NCBI GenBank assembly: GCA_916048095.2
Contig: OU696574.1
Coordinates: 1,892,501 to 1,956,500, forward strand
DNA from: Sacculina carcini
Lineage: Eukaryota > Arthropoda > Thecostraca > Sacculinidae
DNA length: 64,000 bases
Direction: 5' to 3'
Position numbers and translations under genes: made by a program. Of the stretch, positions 19,738 to 29,640 are shown piece after piece. The stretch's first letter is position 1. Each line of letters starts with the position of its first letter. The notes under the pieces are model-generated. The model worked only from the letters and a program-made list of their open reading frames with translations, was not told where the DNA came from and did not search any database.

Positions 19738-20810
19738 ATGTGTGTGTGTGTCCGTATGCGGTGCTATGCACACTCAGGATGTCTAGCACCACACATGGAC
19801 ACAATGTTCACACTTCTTCCAGATACAGGCTTATCGAGTTTATGTTGACAATACATGAACATATGCTGCATGGTACAACTTTACAACTGACGATTTTTCT
19901 TGATAGTGTGAAACAATTGTTCTGAAAGTTCAAATTTGTCTTAAATCTAAATAGTTGCTTTTAAAAATGAAAAAGTTACAAAAGTTGCGCTAAAAACAAA
20001 AAGTTGCGCTAAAAACAAAAAGTTGCATTTATAACTTATTTAATAATTACCTCAGATCAATAAAATATTGACTTTCGGGCTCCTTATGATGAACAGATTC
20101 TATGATAAAAAAAGTTGCATTTGCAACAAAAGGTCACCCTACTTATCACATTCAATAGTTTAATGCCATTGTTATTGAATTTATTCGAAAATACAAAGAA
20201 AAAACATCAAGTGTAACATGTACATGGAACAGTGTAACATGGAGTTCATAACATGGAATTTTTTGTGCAAATTTTTACGGATGCAATTTTTTTCAGGCTG
20301 CTCTCACGACCCTCTGAAATGGTTTGGCGACTCCCTAAGGGGGTCGCGACCCTTAGGGCTTAATTTCTGGAATCAGCACATCAGATTCGTTCATAATTAG
20401 TCAACAAGTCGCAAACAACACAGTTTTGGTTGGCCCGTTCAGAGGCGCGTGTTGTGTGTGTGTGGGTGGGTGGGTGGGTGCAGGTTCAGAAGCTGGTTAA
20501 AGCCGAGGTGTTGATGGTGAACATTGGCTCGTTGTCGACGGGATGTCGCGTGCTGGCCGTGAAGGCTGATTTGGCCAAGATATCACTGACTGCGCCCGTT
20601 TGTACCGAAGTCGGCGAGAAGATCGCTCTGTCGCGACGTGTTGAGAAACACTGGCGGTGAGTGGTCGTGTCGGTGCAACATTGCATTTCATTGCATGGTG
20701 GTGTCATCATGCTTCTGAACGCGTGTCACTTAACTGTGTGTGTGTGTGTTGGCAGGTTGATTGGCTGGGGTGAGATTAGACGTGGAGTGACAGTGCAGCC
20801 AGATATATAG
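12449..20810 (+). CDS. EIF2S3: Translation initiation factor eIF2 subunit gamma
   Basis: eIF2 gamma is the GTPase core of eIF2, which brings initiator Met-tRNA to the 40S ribosome in the cytosol. Eleven exons: 12449-12493, 13568-13631, 14193-14303, 14398-14521, 14814-14923, 15208-15366, 15993-16222, 17423-17567, 18209-18378, 20484-20656 and 20756-20810; all phases join, giving 461 aa (human 472). Motifs: G1 GHVAHGKST, switch I RNITIK, a zinc knuckle with YKCDNEKC and ACHRPGC, G3 DCPGH, G4 NKID, G5 SAQ. Domain II has FDVNKPG and GGVAGGSI; domain III ends [17 protein letters not shown]. The human loop after the zinc knuckle is shorter here. Introns contain at least four transposon copies and strong (GU)n tracts at most acceptors. 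The start [15 protein letters not shown] lacks the first residues of the human protein. Confidence 0.97.
12700..13112. repeat. tRNA-like sequences in opposite orientation (possible SINE)
   Basis: Within eIF2 gamma intron 1. On the plus strand, 12712-12765 has an A-box-like TTAGGCGCTGA and a perfect B-box GGTTCGAATCC (12749-12759). On the minus strand, 13111-13047 resembles a shortened tRNA: acceptor-like GCCTCGT with GCGAGGT, and a T arm CAGGG-TTCGATT-CCCTG; its D and anticodon arms are degenerate. The two could be heads of two SINE copies in opposite orientation, or decayed tRNA genes. Neither folds as an intact tRNA by eye. Confidence 0.5.
13280..13466 (+). repeat. Dispersed repeat of about 190 bp, copy A
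   Basis: Shares long colinear similarity with 39444-39632 in DBHS intron 3. Shared landmarks in order: ACACGTTTCAACACACAATTA, CTTCAACAC, ATTACATTCAAAT (or close), AATATTAACATCACGTGAT, CCAGACA, TTTATAATT. There is no open frame. It is an unnamed family; the edges are approximate and no terminal repeats are obvious. Confidence 0.75.
13668..13990 (-). repeat. AAT-tailed retroposon family, copy in eIF2 gamma intron 2
   Basis: Reverse-oriented copy of the family at 7565-7945. On the plus strand it begins with the TTATTATTAATTACAGG tail side, then AAATCCAGTAGCATGGGG, TGCAAGTGCACTATTACCACC and GTACCGGAAGCGCCCAAAAG, and continues into the AATAAACCATCA..CACTCCGTCCACG and AATAAATAACAA region that is also present, reversed, at 7565-7780. 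Confidence 0.75.
15425..15676 (-). mobile_element. hAT-like MITE, 252 bp, family 1 copy 1
   Basis: Flanked by a perfect 8-bp target duplication ATCTAGAT (15417-15424 and 15677-15684). The ends are inverted: GGTGGTTCTAAACC on the left and GGTTTAGAACTACTC on the right. It is the same family as 17854-18106 in the opposite orientation: the TCTCACTGATTCCCCACTT segment here is the reverse complement of AAGTGGGGAATCAGTGAGA there. The 8-bp duplication indicates a hAT-type transposase acting in trans. It lies in eIF2 gamma intron 6. Confidence 0.85.
15905..15975 (+). repeat. Short retroposon-like module, copy 2
   Basis: After GTGTGTTTGTGTGTAC comes AGCGCCTTAGAGACCCTCTA, then GGGCGCTATATAAAT and a TAATG tail. 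It matches the block at 690-762 and the reverse of 16866-16938. It lies in eIF2 gamma intron 6, and its tail runs into the GT tract of the exon 7 acceptor. Confidence 0.65.
16229..16865 (+). repeat. CACTGATACA minisatellite after the exon 7 donor
   Basis: About 640 bases of imperfect tandem units of CACACACTGATACACTGA type with variants CACTGGCACA and CATTGACACA, starting 6 nt after the donor of eIF2 gamma intron 7. Higher-order patterns are visible, for example a block around 16560-16640 repeated around 16620-16710. The minus-strand open frames (Cys-Gln-Val/Ile-Ser repeats) are translation artefacts of the repeat. Confidence 0.9.
16866..16938 (-). repeat. Short retroposon-like module, copy 3 (reverse)
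   Basis: ACATTACATTACATTAGGAC, ATTTATATCGCGCTTTTCAC, then GAGGGTCTCAAAAGCGCT, ending in a CA microsatellite. Reversed, it has the same layout as the modules at 690 and 15905: GT tract, AGCGCTTTTGAGACCCTC, core, TAATG tail. Confidence 0.65.
17152..17207 (+). repeat. (GT)n microsatellite, eIF2 gamma intron 7
   Basis: Almost pure GT dinucleotides about 215 bases before the exon 8 acceptor. The CA minisatellite at the other end of the same intron is its potential pairing partner in the transcript. Confidence 0.9.
17854..18106 (+). mobile_element. hAT-like MITE, 253 bp, family 1 copy 2
   Basis: Flanked by CCTTAGCA (17846-17853) and CCTTAGTA (18107-18114), an 8-bp duplication with one change. The ends are CAGTGATTCACAACCTG and the reverse complement of CAGTGGTTCTTGGCA. 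It is related to 15425-15676 (opposite orientation, same length). It lies in eIF2 gamma intron 8. No coding potential. Confidence 0.85.
18430..18481 (+). repeat. (CA)n microsatellite near the exon 9 donor
   Basis: A pure CA run about 50 nt after the donor of eIF2 gamma intron 9. The acceptor of the same intron is preceded by a GT/GGGT tract (20450-20481). Confidence 0.9.
18634..20141. mobile_element. hAT-like non-autonomous transposon, 1508 bp
   Basis: Perfect 8-bp target duplication CTTATCAC (18626-18633 and 20142-20149). Terminal repeats are TAGGGTGACCTTTTGGTGC and the reverse complement of TAGGGTGACCTTTTGTTGC. Near both ends a short motif AGTTGCGCTAAAAA recurs (about 18670-18710, 18910-18955 and 19983-20030), like the subterminal transposase-binding repeats of hAT elements. 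It has no transposase frame. A TA/ATATGC microsatellite (19565-19735) sits inside it. It appears to lie inside an older hAT-like repeat, remnants of which (CAGGGGCCCCAAAC, and a GTCGCGACCC region) flank it at 18514-18600 and 20290-20365. Confidence 0.88.
19565..19737 (+). repeat. (TA)n microsatellite with ATATGC variants
   Basis: Long TA run with TATATGCATATATATGC units in the left third, pure TA afterwards, then GTGTGT. It lies within the 1508-bp hAT-like element. Confidence 0.9.
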
Positions 20811-21488
20811 CACGTGTGTGCAACGTAACGACAGTGCACTGAAGTTGTTCTGTCTTGTCATGGCTGGACACAGGTGGCCAGGCTGGCGAAACTGCGGTTT
20901 GCGCTGATTTCTGGCTCGATCCGTCTGGTTTGATTGTATATTTTAACTCAATTGCAATTGGTCTGTGTCACGGATTCTCGGGAATAAAAATTTTCCATGT
21001 GGTATTTTCTGAGATTAGACGGTAAGTGCATTGCGTCTGTGTTCCGGTATATCCCGAGTTAGGCGTATGGAGTATGGAACTTGCTAAGTGAAAATGATAG
21101 CAGCACACTGGAAATGACTCACTCTATATTAGCCACTGAAAACGGCAAAAAAACACACGGCGAGATGAAAACAATGAGCGCCAACATAATGTCGGCAAGT
21201 GCAAGCGTCGAGATGCTCATAGCAATGTTGTGGAGCTGTCGTACTTGTCGTTCAATACTGAGATGAGAGTCAAGTGTTTGTCTGTTTCGCGCAGCCTAGG
21301 TTAACCTAACCTAACCGCTGCGCGCCAGGCAATCCAACTAAAAACACCACTCAACTCACACTAGCACACAACAACAATGAGGTGTGACCCAGATCACATC
21401 ATAGAATGAGTTTGCTAACGAATGACGAGACAAACAGAAACACACACAAGTTTGTTAGCAGTTTGTACCGGACACGCGCAAACACAAG
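20811..21488. other. Convergent intergenic: 3' flanks of eIF2 gamma and WTAP
   Basis: It contains the two facing 3' UTRs. AATAAA occurs at about 20981-20986 for eIF2 gamma. A short TTAACCTAACCTAACC stretch (21301-21316) resembles telomeric CCTAA pentamers. Nothing else is recognised. Confidence 0.6.
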
Positions 21489-22350
21489 CTAGTGGCTGCC
21501 ATTGTTGTGATGCGACGGTTCACTCAACGAATCGACACGAGCACGTTTTGCCGGCGCTGTCAGTTCACTGTCAGTTTCCTGACTGCACACAGTGTCAGTA
21601 AGCGGCGATGAATCAGTGTGATTGTCGGCAAACACAGTGGTACTTTCTCCACCACTGATGTTCTCGCCACCAGGATCCTCGGATGTTTGGTGGACGTCGG
21701 CATCAGTGTGCGACATCGGAGCGTCATTAGAATCGCTCTGTTGCGTATGTGAAGCAGTCGAGTCTCTACATCGCTCGGCGACACCGTTCACTTCGGCCTC
21801 AGTTGGGCTGTGAGCCGTCACACGCTCAATCAACGACTCGCTCTCCTTCTCTGTTTGACCACACAGCTCATCTTCCGCGCCAGTCGTGTGCACATGGTCG
21901 ACATCAGTGACATCACCACCGTCCTCGCTGTGTCGACGAGGCGACGGACCAGCCACGTCCCGCAGAACGCAATCAGTAGAGCGGTCGTCGGTCGGCGCTG
22001 AAGACAGGCCGTTCAGCATGGACGTGGACGCAGCGACGGCAAGATCGAGGCCAATACGAGCGTCTGACTCACAGCAGCCAGACTGCGGCGACTCTGCCGC
22101 ACTGCGTGTCAACACGGCCGAAGCAGCAGTGGCCTCGTCCTCATTACTCGCACGAAGCTCAACGTCCTGACCGGCGGTGCAGGGTTGTGTGGACGACGCC
22201 GAAACGCAGGCAGGTGGCTGCCTCTTCATTGCTTCACTGCTTGTCTCGCCCAGCCGCTGTTGCAATTGCACGATGGTCGCCTGCATGCTCTCCATGTCGT
22301 CGTCCAGCTCGTGCACAAACTCATCCATTTCTGCATCAAACATGGCACAC

Positions 22351-22384
<34 letters not shown>

Positions 22385-24589
22385 TTGCATGCATGTCATA
22401 GCACATAAGAGCAGTGTGGGTGTGGGAGCATAAATATATAATTTTACAATACGTTTCTCGAAAATAAGGTTACGTTTTCAATGTTTAGGTTACTTTTTTG
22501 ACAGCTCTAATGATGAATTAAGACGATGAGATGATTATTAAATACACAACCAATCAAGATGTACAGACCCGACTGCGACTTCTTCATCTCGTCGTTCAAA
22601 TTCTTTTGTAAAGACAACTCCGACTCTAGCTTGGCCAGTTTGCCCGACGATATGACCTTGCCGAGATTGTCATTTTGCTGGCGAAGTAGACGACACTTGG
22701 CCATCAAACGCTTGCCCGTTTGACTGTGCACACAAACGCACGTGCAAATTGAATGCGGCAATTAGAATTGGTGAGGGGATAGCAAGAGTCGAACATAATA
22801 ATTCAATCAATCAATATATTACGTGAAAATCCGTGAAAGCACCGGTTTTTTCATTCAATTTGACTCAATTTAATTGAATTACATTCAATTAAATATTTCA
22901 TATACAGCGCATAAAACCCAGTAGAACGTATCATGACAACAATGCCAGACACAAAAATATTGCATTCGCACATCACACGGTCGTACTCAGCATTATTACA
23001 CGGTATGTTTATATCCGCTCTCTGGCATTGTGCACGATAACGGCCCGACATCGGAACATACATTATCAAGACAGACACACCGAGAACAAGTTACCTGTCA
23101 GCTGTGAATTTGCACGCAGTCAACTCCTCCTGAGTGTGTTCAAGCTTGCTTTTGGTTGATTTCAGCTCACTTCTCAGTTTTTCCACCAGCAAATTGACAG
23201 CAGGATCGAGATATAAGCTTTTCATTGATGTGGCAATCTTTGATGATTTCAGTTCGTCAATTTGCCTCTGTAAATTCAATTGGACAAGTGTTATCCTACA
23301 CATTACCTGAAAGTGAGCACACACCAGGTGGGCCATTTTCAATCAATCAAACATTTGAACCAGTGGCGGCGCCAAGGAGCTACTTGGGGGGGGGGGGGCT
23401 ACAACCCCCTAAAAATATCCGAAGCACCCTAAATATCATAATCATGGACATTAAAATTTCTTACCACTGTAAATAACTTTACTGTCCTACAGTAATCATA
23501 TTTGTTTTATAGTAATCAAGTATTTGATATTGTAATGACGATTGCATGTGTGTCAATGTGCCCATATATGTTCTATCCTATGTTATTCACCTCGTTTCGC
23601 TCAATATATAATATACATTCAATTATGGTTCAAGTTCGAGGACTGAATCAGTGTGCCCCAGTCCCTTATATATAATAGCATGTAGTCAGCGTTCGAGTGT
23701 AGGTCTTAATGCTTCGCCAAGCCTCGCAAATTTTTCATTAGCCCCCCCCCATCTCAGCCTCCCCATAGGAAAAATCCTGGCGCCGTCACTGATTTAAACC
23801 CATAGACAAACACAGAAGCAAATACACGTCGTCCTACAGTTGCAGTATATATATATGAAGTAACGTTGAATGAAAAACAGCGATACAATATAAAAAACAT
23901 GCGAACGAACTGGATTTGCCTGTAATTAATATTAATAATAATAATAATAATCGGTCGTGATTTACCGTAAATTCTCTCAATTGTCGGTCCTTGACGGCAA
24001 GTCTGTACATCATCAGACTTTCCTTCCTGTACACATCCCTGCGAGCTTGATCTAATTTCGCGTTGAGCTGCTTAACTGGAAAATAAAAATTGGTGAAATA
24101 AAAATTACTGCTTAAATAAAAGTTACTGGTTAAATAAAAATTACTATCAAACGCCCTAACGTGGCGGTGTTTTACAAGCACACATAACAGAATAAAAACA
24201 GTAATACGACTAGTTTATTCTCAACACAATATATTAGCGATTTGGGGTCAGTAAAAACGAGCTGCGCAATATGACACTAGCAAACTCACAAGCCACAATG
24301 AAAAACACAATTACACCGATGTTGTTCGGCCAGACAACCTGGGGAACAGCAAGAACACAATCACAATGAAAATTCCAGGAACACTTGCGACAAAACTTAG
24401 ACGAATATGAGAAGATGAAATATATGAATTGAATTGAATTGAGTGCTCACCTTCATTTTCATACTTTTCCTCGATGAAGGACACGTACTGTACTTGTTTA
24501 CGCCAATAAGAAAGAAGATCTCGTCTGTCCAAATTCATCACTTCATCATCGGTGAGCACCACATGTTTAGGTTTGTTCGCTTCAGTCAT
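21489..24589 (-). CDS. WTAP: WTAP / Fl(2)d, m6A methyltransferase complex regulatory subunit
   Basis: WTAP is the scaffold that tethers METTL3/METTL14 to nuclear speckles for mRNA N6-adenosine methylation and affects splicing. Exons on the minus strand: 24589-24451, 24075-23966, 23267-23095, 22723-22569 and 22330-21489, all in phase, giving 472 aa (human 396). The first 240 residues are coiled-coil and follow human WTAP from memory: RDELL-like RRDLLSYWRKQVQYV, YLDPAVNLLVEKLRSELKST, QTGKRLMAKCRLL and LESELSLQKNLNDEMKKSQ. The C-terminal 220 residues are low-complexity, rich in S, T, E, D and A with no fixed structure expected; this tail is longer than in human. The ATG start (MTEANKPKHVVLTDDEVMNL) is well supported. 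Intron 2 holds a hAT-like MITE. Head-to-head with ATG101. Confidence 0.93.
22343..22383 (+). repeat. (CA)n on the plus strand = (GU)n at a WTAP acceptor
   Basis: A CA run of about 40 bases on the plus strand which, in the WTAP transcript, is a GU tract upstream of the exon 5 acceptor (22331). Confidence 0.9.
23361..23791. mobile_element. hAT-like MITE, 431 bp, in WTAP intron 2
   Basis: Flanks ATTTGAAC (23353-23360) and ATTTAAAC (23792-23799) form an 8-bp duplication with one change. Terminal repeats are CAGTGGCGGCGCCAAGGA and the reverse complement of CAGTGACGGCGCCAGGATTT. Poly-G and poly-C blocks stand near the two ends. This end sequence is typical of hAT elements widespread in animals. 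An AAT-triplet retroposon tail (23920-23952) lies just beside it, close to the exon 2 donor. Confidence 0.85.
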
Positions 24590-25624
24590 GTTGAACCGAC
24601 AGAGATAAAGTCACAGATCAGCTCCATAAGTTTGTAAGAACACGTTACAATAAGACAAAAGTCACATTATCCCTGTCCAGTGTTTCATTACTTGGACAGC
24701 AAGCCCAAGGCGCACACGGGCAATCACTCATGGTTTAATTTCACCAATTGGAAATATTTGATGCTCCACATTTGACTTGTGTGACTCAGGGCTGCCAAGT
24801 ATTGAGGCTGCCAAGCTTGGGATACGCTCGCATACGCTGCATAAAACAGACGCTGACGTCAATTATATACAGTGCGAAAATCATTTTAAAATTTCGAGCC
24901 AACACTCGATATTTCAGATAATTTCATGAAAATTATTTCATAATTTTCCTTTACAATGTGGCATTGACAGTGCACACAATGCCACTATGGCGCATAACAA
25001 ATCCACATATAGTATCCACATAATCAACATATAGTTATATATGGTGAGTGATTTTGCCAGTGAGTTGTTGACCGTTTTATACGGTGTGCTTCATGTCAAT
25101 TTTCAATATTTTCATAAATCTAAAGTTCATACAATGATGACAGATGAATATATTACTGTTTTATATTAGTATATTTCAGTGATGGGATTAATCTTACACT
25201 GATGCTGATTAATATCATTATTGCTTCATAATGCCCAGCTCTGATGTATCCTCATCGTATTGTGCTTCTTTTGGGTACGTACGGGTACGTTTATATGCGT
25301 ACGTATGGGTACGTGTATATGCGCATGTAAGTGTATTTTAGGTGTATGTTTATGTATATTTTGTTGCGGTGTTTATTTGCTCTCTGCGTACTATTTGTTT
25401 CCTTTCATTCGCGCGTGTGGGTATGTGCGCTCTACAAATATATGTTGATTGATTATCCAGCTTGCTTGTCTAGACTGTAACATCGTGGTGAGTGATGTAT
25501 TTTTTCACACCTAGCCATTCCCCGGATATTCATGTCCAATGTTATATTTTCAGAATTCAGTGGCAGTGTAATACCAGCGTGGACGGTGGTGTGAAATGGC
25601 GTGATAGATCAGTGGGTGGCGGCG
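24590..25624. other. Divergent intergenic: WTAP and ATG101 5' flanks
   Basis: A 1035-bp gap between opposed start codons. Possible promoters of both genes lie here but no clear motif is visible. TTTTCAG at 25547-25553 just before the ATG101 start may be an acceptor for a non-coding first exon. A tandem GGGTACGT-rich stretch (25274-25325) is present. Confidence 0.5.
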
Positions 25625-26311
25625 ATGAACGCTCGCACGCAGGTGTTTGAGTTCTCGTGCGAGCGCTGTATGGTGCCCGACATTGTGAGCAGTGTGTTCA
25701 ACACGGTGCTGTTTCACCGTTGTCTCGGCAAGTTTCACTATCACGCGCCTGCAGTCTACTCGGTCGGTGCCGTCGGCTTCGAGGACGTCGACCTGGCCGT
25801 CCTGGACGTGACGCACGTGCGCTGCTCTTCGCCGCACTTGCGCCGTCGCCTCGACGCCAGTTTGGCGCAGTTCTGGCAGTTGTTGGGTGGTGGTGGCCGC
25901 GGCGCTCCGAACAGCTCACAAATATCGCTGCAGTTCGTACAGCGGCGGCGAGCTCAGTGGCCGTTTGGCGGCGCAGCGGGCGGTGCTGGTGACACTTGGC
26001 CTTGGGAGGTGTGGACGGTGCGCGTGGACACGGTGGCTGTGAGCAGTGATAGTGAACGATGTGCTCTGCGTGAACGTCTGGCTGATTCTCTGTCGGAGCG
26101 GCTGCTGAGTGTGGCCAGTTGTCTGGCCAGGCCACAGTACACACCGCTGACACCTGTGCAGAACGACTTGGACCTGGTGTTTGACACGAGTCTGCCCGAT
26201 GTGCAGCCGTATCTGCACCGCCTCGACTTTCACTCGCACCGACCAGCTGCTGTCGGCACCACCGTCGGTCACACTGTCAAGAAACTCTTCAAGGAAACAC
26301 TCAACATGTAG
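25625..26311 (+). CDS. ATG101: Autophagy-related protein 101
   Basis: ATG101 is the HORMA-domain partner of ATG13 in the ULK1/ATG1 complex that starts autophagosome formation. A single exon encodes 228 aa (human 218). Colinear landmarks compared with human from memory: VFNTVLFHRCLGKFHYHAPAVYSVG, DVDLAVLDVTHVR, the WF-finger region (QWPF at about residues 117-120), PWEVWTVRVDTVAV, and VFDTSLPDVQPYLHRLDF near the end. The ATG at 25625 (MNARTQVFEF) aligns with the human start; the reading frame is open a little further upstream but without an ATG. A Gly-rich insert (GGAAGGAGDTW) follows WPF. Very GC-rich compared with its surroundings. Confidence 0.95.
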   Translation: MNARTQVFEFSCERCMVPDIVSSVFNTVLFHRCLGKFHYHAPAVYSVGAVGFEDVDLAVLDVTHVRCSSPHLRRRLDASLAQFWQLLGGGGRGAPNSSQISLQFVQRRRAQWPFGGAAGGAGDTWPWEVWTVRVDTVAVSSDSERCALRERLADSLSERLLSVASCLARPQYTPLTPVQNDLDLVFDTSLPDVQPYLHRLDFHSHRPAAVGTTVGHTVKKLFKETLNM

Positions 26312-27219
26312 CTGTACTTAGTTGCACAATGCTAATGGTCTCGTAGAGTACGGCTTATTGGAGTGTTTGGTTCATTCACAAGATATAACAGTGTTTCATT
26401 TGTTGGCGAATTTCATTCATCGTGAAATTGTATGTCAAAGCTGTGTTACAAATACCTACAGTTTTGCTGGATGTTTTTAGTGACTAGACGCTCCGCTTCA
26501 CGCTGTGTTTCGTGTCATTGCGGCTTCAACATCCAATGAGGGTCAGCTGTGATTTTATGTGCGTCGTTGGGTTCAGTTGTCAGATATCTTGATAGTGGTG
26601 TGCTTTCGTGAATGTGATTGCAATATATGTGAATATTGTGAACGATCGACGAACAAATCGAGTCACAAGCGAGTAACACTGAGAAACACTCCACTATGGT
26701 CAATTAATGAATTATCATGTGCATATAATTTTGCGCGACTCTTTTTGTAGATAACAGGACCAGAAAACACGCACAAAAGACCCACGCATATGTTGTCCAA
26801 TAACACGCACATAATGACACGACACACAGACATACACAAGCATATACATAGATGGTAGGGCCGCAAGACTGGTGCATCACACCTTTTCCACATTTCAAGG
26901 ACACGCAAGCGCAAACACACACACACACACACACACATGATCATTCACACAAACACAACAGTCGGTTTCATCTGCCGAACACACAGACAGGAATCCATAT
27001 ATACATACACATACATACACTTACACATATACCCGATCACATGAGGCCCCTAATCTTGAGGTTGGCCAACATATATGTTGGCCATTATGCGTGCGAAGTT
27101 TCCAATGTGATGGTGATAGAGTGTGGGTGCGCGTGCGTGAGAGATCGTGCGTGAGAGAGCGTGCGTGGGATCACATGAGCTCACTGTTCTCTCACACGCA
27201 CACACACTCACTATCACCA

Positions 27220-27351
27220 AATTTTACCTAATTTAACCTAACGCAGACTAACCTATCCTAACTTGACCTAACATTACCTAACCCAGCCCAGCCTAACTTC
27301 ACCTAATCTAATGTAATCTAACCCAACCCGGCCTAAACTAACCTAACCCTA
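27220..27351 (+). repeat. Degenerate telomere-like CCTAA array
   Basis: About 130 bases made mostly of CCTAA pentamers with substitutions (for example TTAACCTAACGCAGACTAAC, CCTAACCCAGCCCAGCCTAA). It resembles an old interstitial (TTAGG)n tract. Shorter pure pieces lie at 21301-21316 and 52472-52496. Confidence 0.6.
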
Positions 27352-28299
27352 TAATTGGCCATCGTGTTTGTGTGAATGATCATGTGTGAGTATACGCTTG
27401 TGTCTGTGGCGTCGTGAAGCCACATTGAAAACGAGGAAGACACGGCGAGAAGTGTATTGCAGGCGAGATCACAATACCAGCGAATACCAGCGAATCAGAG
27501 AGAATGCCTGTTGACCGGCAGTGTGCCGTGTTATATAAGCTCGGTCATGTGACCTTTCATACGGTCACATGACCATATAACACGCACATAAACGTGTTCA
27601 ACAATACAAAAGGAGACACACAGACATACTAGTTCAGTAGACACATACACACCGGACACACACCACTGACCCAAGACTAACTACACACAGACATACACTT
27701 GACATACATACACACCAGACACGTATACAAACGAGCAAAACGTACACACACACAACAGGACACACTAACACACGTTCGCAAACATACAAACCCCAACCAC
27801 AAGCACTGAAGGCAGCTTGCACGCCTCCACATGTTCTTGACGTATGGAAGAGGGTGTAGCAACACGCACTGTCAGCGGTGGGCAATTTATGACAGCGGCC
27901 AGCGGTGTGAAGAGGTGGTGTTCTTGTGTTGTTATTGTCGTTGTTCTGTAGGCGCCCCAGATTATCAAATATTTTATCGTTATGTTGTATGTATTAGCAT
28001 TATGACATTTAATTATTGTGTGCATTTGTATGAATGAAAGTGTCTTGCGTAGGAAAGCATTTTATATAATTATGCTGTAGAGTTGTGTAATTCGTATTGG
28101 CTATTTGAGGCTGCCATGGGAACGGATGGGCGAATGTTCAATTCTGAAAATTGTGTTGTGGTTGTTGTTGTTGTTCGGAGTGGAAAACACATTGACGTGT
28201 TCGCTCGCGCACTACTTGTTAGACCTAGTGTTTCCTAGGGAATACATACGCTGTGTGATTATCTCCGTGAGCCTGTTCTCAACAGTTCCTCACGTTGTC

Positions 28300-28555
28300 T
28301 GGCCGAGCAACCTCGAGCTCCTGGGAAAGACATGGCACCGACCAGGCTGTTCCACAGGTCCTTTGTGGCTTCAATTTTGCGTTGGCGTATGAGTTGTGTG
28401 TTTGCTGTGCACTGTTCCATGATGTGTGGTGCTGAATTGCAATCTGGACAGGTGTCATCGATTGAGTCTTTCAACGCTTTCTGATAGGACAGAAGGGCAG
28501 GATGATGAACGCATCTCAACCTGGCCAGATGCATCTCAACCTTGTTTTCGCACAT
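28300..28555 (-). pseudogene. C-terminal remnant of a non-LTR retrotransposon ORF
   Basis: The minus-strand frame reads HLARLRCVHHPALLSYQKAL, then CPDCNSAPHIMEQC. This resembles the Cys/His module (CPxC...H..xxC) found after the RT domain of Jockey/R1-type elements, preceded by the usual LRxGH-like stretch. No RT motifs remain nearby, so it is a 5'-truncated fragment. Confidence 0.55.
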
Positions 28556-29640
28556 TGTTTTCGGTGTTCTTGTGTTGTTTTTGTTGGTTGTGTGAACGAT
28601 AGACTGTGACTGGTATTGTTAACGGTGGATGAAAAAACATGTTTAGCCTACGAATTGTCCGTGTGATTGAAATACATTTTGAATTTGAAATACATATTTG
28701 AATTTCTTGCGGCAGTTTCGGTACTGGACTGCTGCTACCCATGGGTATTGATTTACTGCATTGTGGTGTATATCAGGGGTTTTCTTGAGATTTTTTTTCC
28801 TTAATCGAAAAAGGGTGTATTTTTCAAATCTATAACCAGCGATAATTGAGCTTTTTATATCTGTACTATTACATTATTATGTTATTATTACGTTACATTT
28901 CTGTAGAAAAACAGAACACAGAACAGAACAGAAATATATATTTAGACAGGCACGCGTGGGCATCACTGCCACACACATAACATTCCCACACTCGTACAAG
29001 CACACACAGTTCAGACAGTCACGTACAACAACCAATCAGCGGCTAGCTGGTCAAGTACTCTCCGCCGCGGGGCACGAACACTCGACACACGCATATACAC
29101 ATACAAATACACCTATACACACAGTAAACTACACATAATCAGGTACACTAAGACACTCACACACTCTCGCACCATACATAATCGCACAACAGAACTTCAC
29201 GTTATTGTGTTATGAACATAACATCATGTCGTTTCTGCACCTAGTCGAGCTCATACTCATTTTTGGATTCGCTCGAGTATCAGTGATTGTTGTAATCAAT
29301 AAGTGCAAGCATAAAACTCAGTTTGCATTGCACTGAACTAACCTAAGCAGCTCAATTTCGCGGTATATATCCTTATGACAAAAATAGTTTTATAATGTAA
29401 CGAAAATGGTACCATGATGTACCGAAAATGTACCGAAATTTTATAAATGTACCGAAAATGGTATTATATATATAAAATAATACCATACGAATATTAAATA
29501 TACAAAAGCTAGTCCACATGCTGTCAATTGTTCAAATTTTTATTATAGCTTGTTTTTCATTGCGATTATCATTGTTGTCCATTTTTTCGTTATTTGTATG
29601 GATCGTCCTTTATCTGCGCTGATAGCATCAATCCGTGGTG

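Larger units (their letters stand above)
26312..29640. other. Repeat-rich intergenic region before IFT139
   Basis: It contains the ATG101 3' UTR, CA-rich tracts at 26910-27030 and 27615-27780, a degenerate CCTAA array (27220-27351), a LINE remnant (28300-28555) and, at about 29395-29465, a small tandem cluster of AATGTACCGAAAA units. Nothing else coding is recognised. The last part is the IFT139 promoter; I see no convincing RFX X-box. Confidence 0.6.

Noticed and set aside
28105-28392. Plus-strand frame of 95 codons
   Set aside because: It overlaps the LINE fragment on the other strand and shows no recognisable domain.
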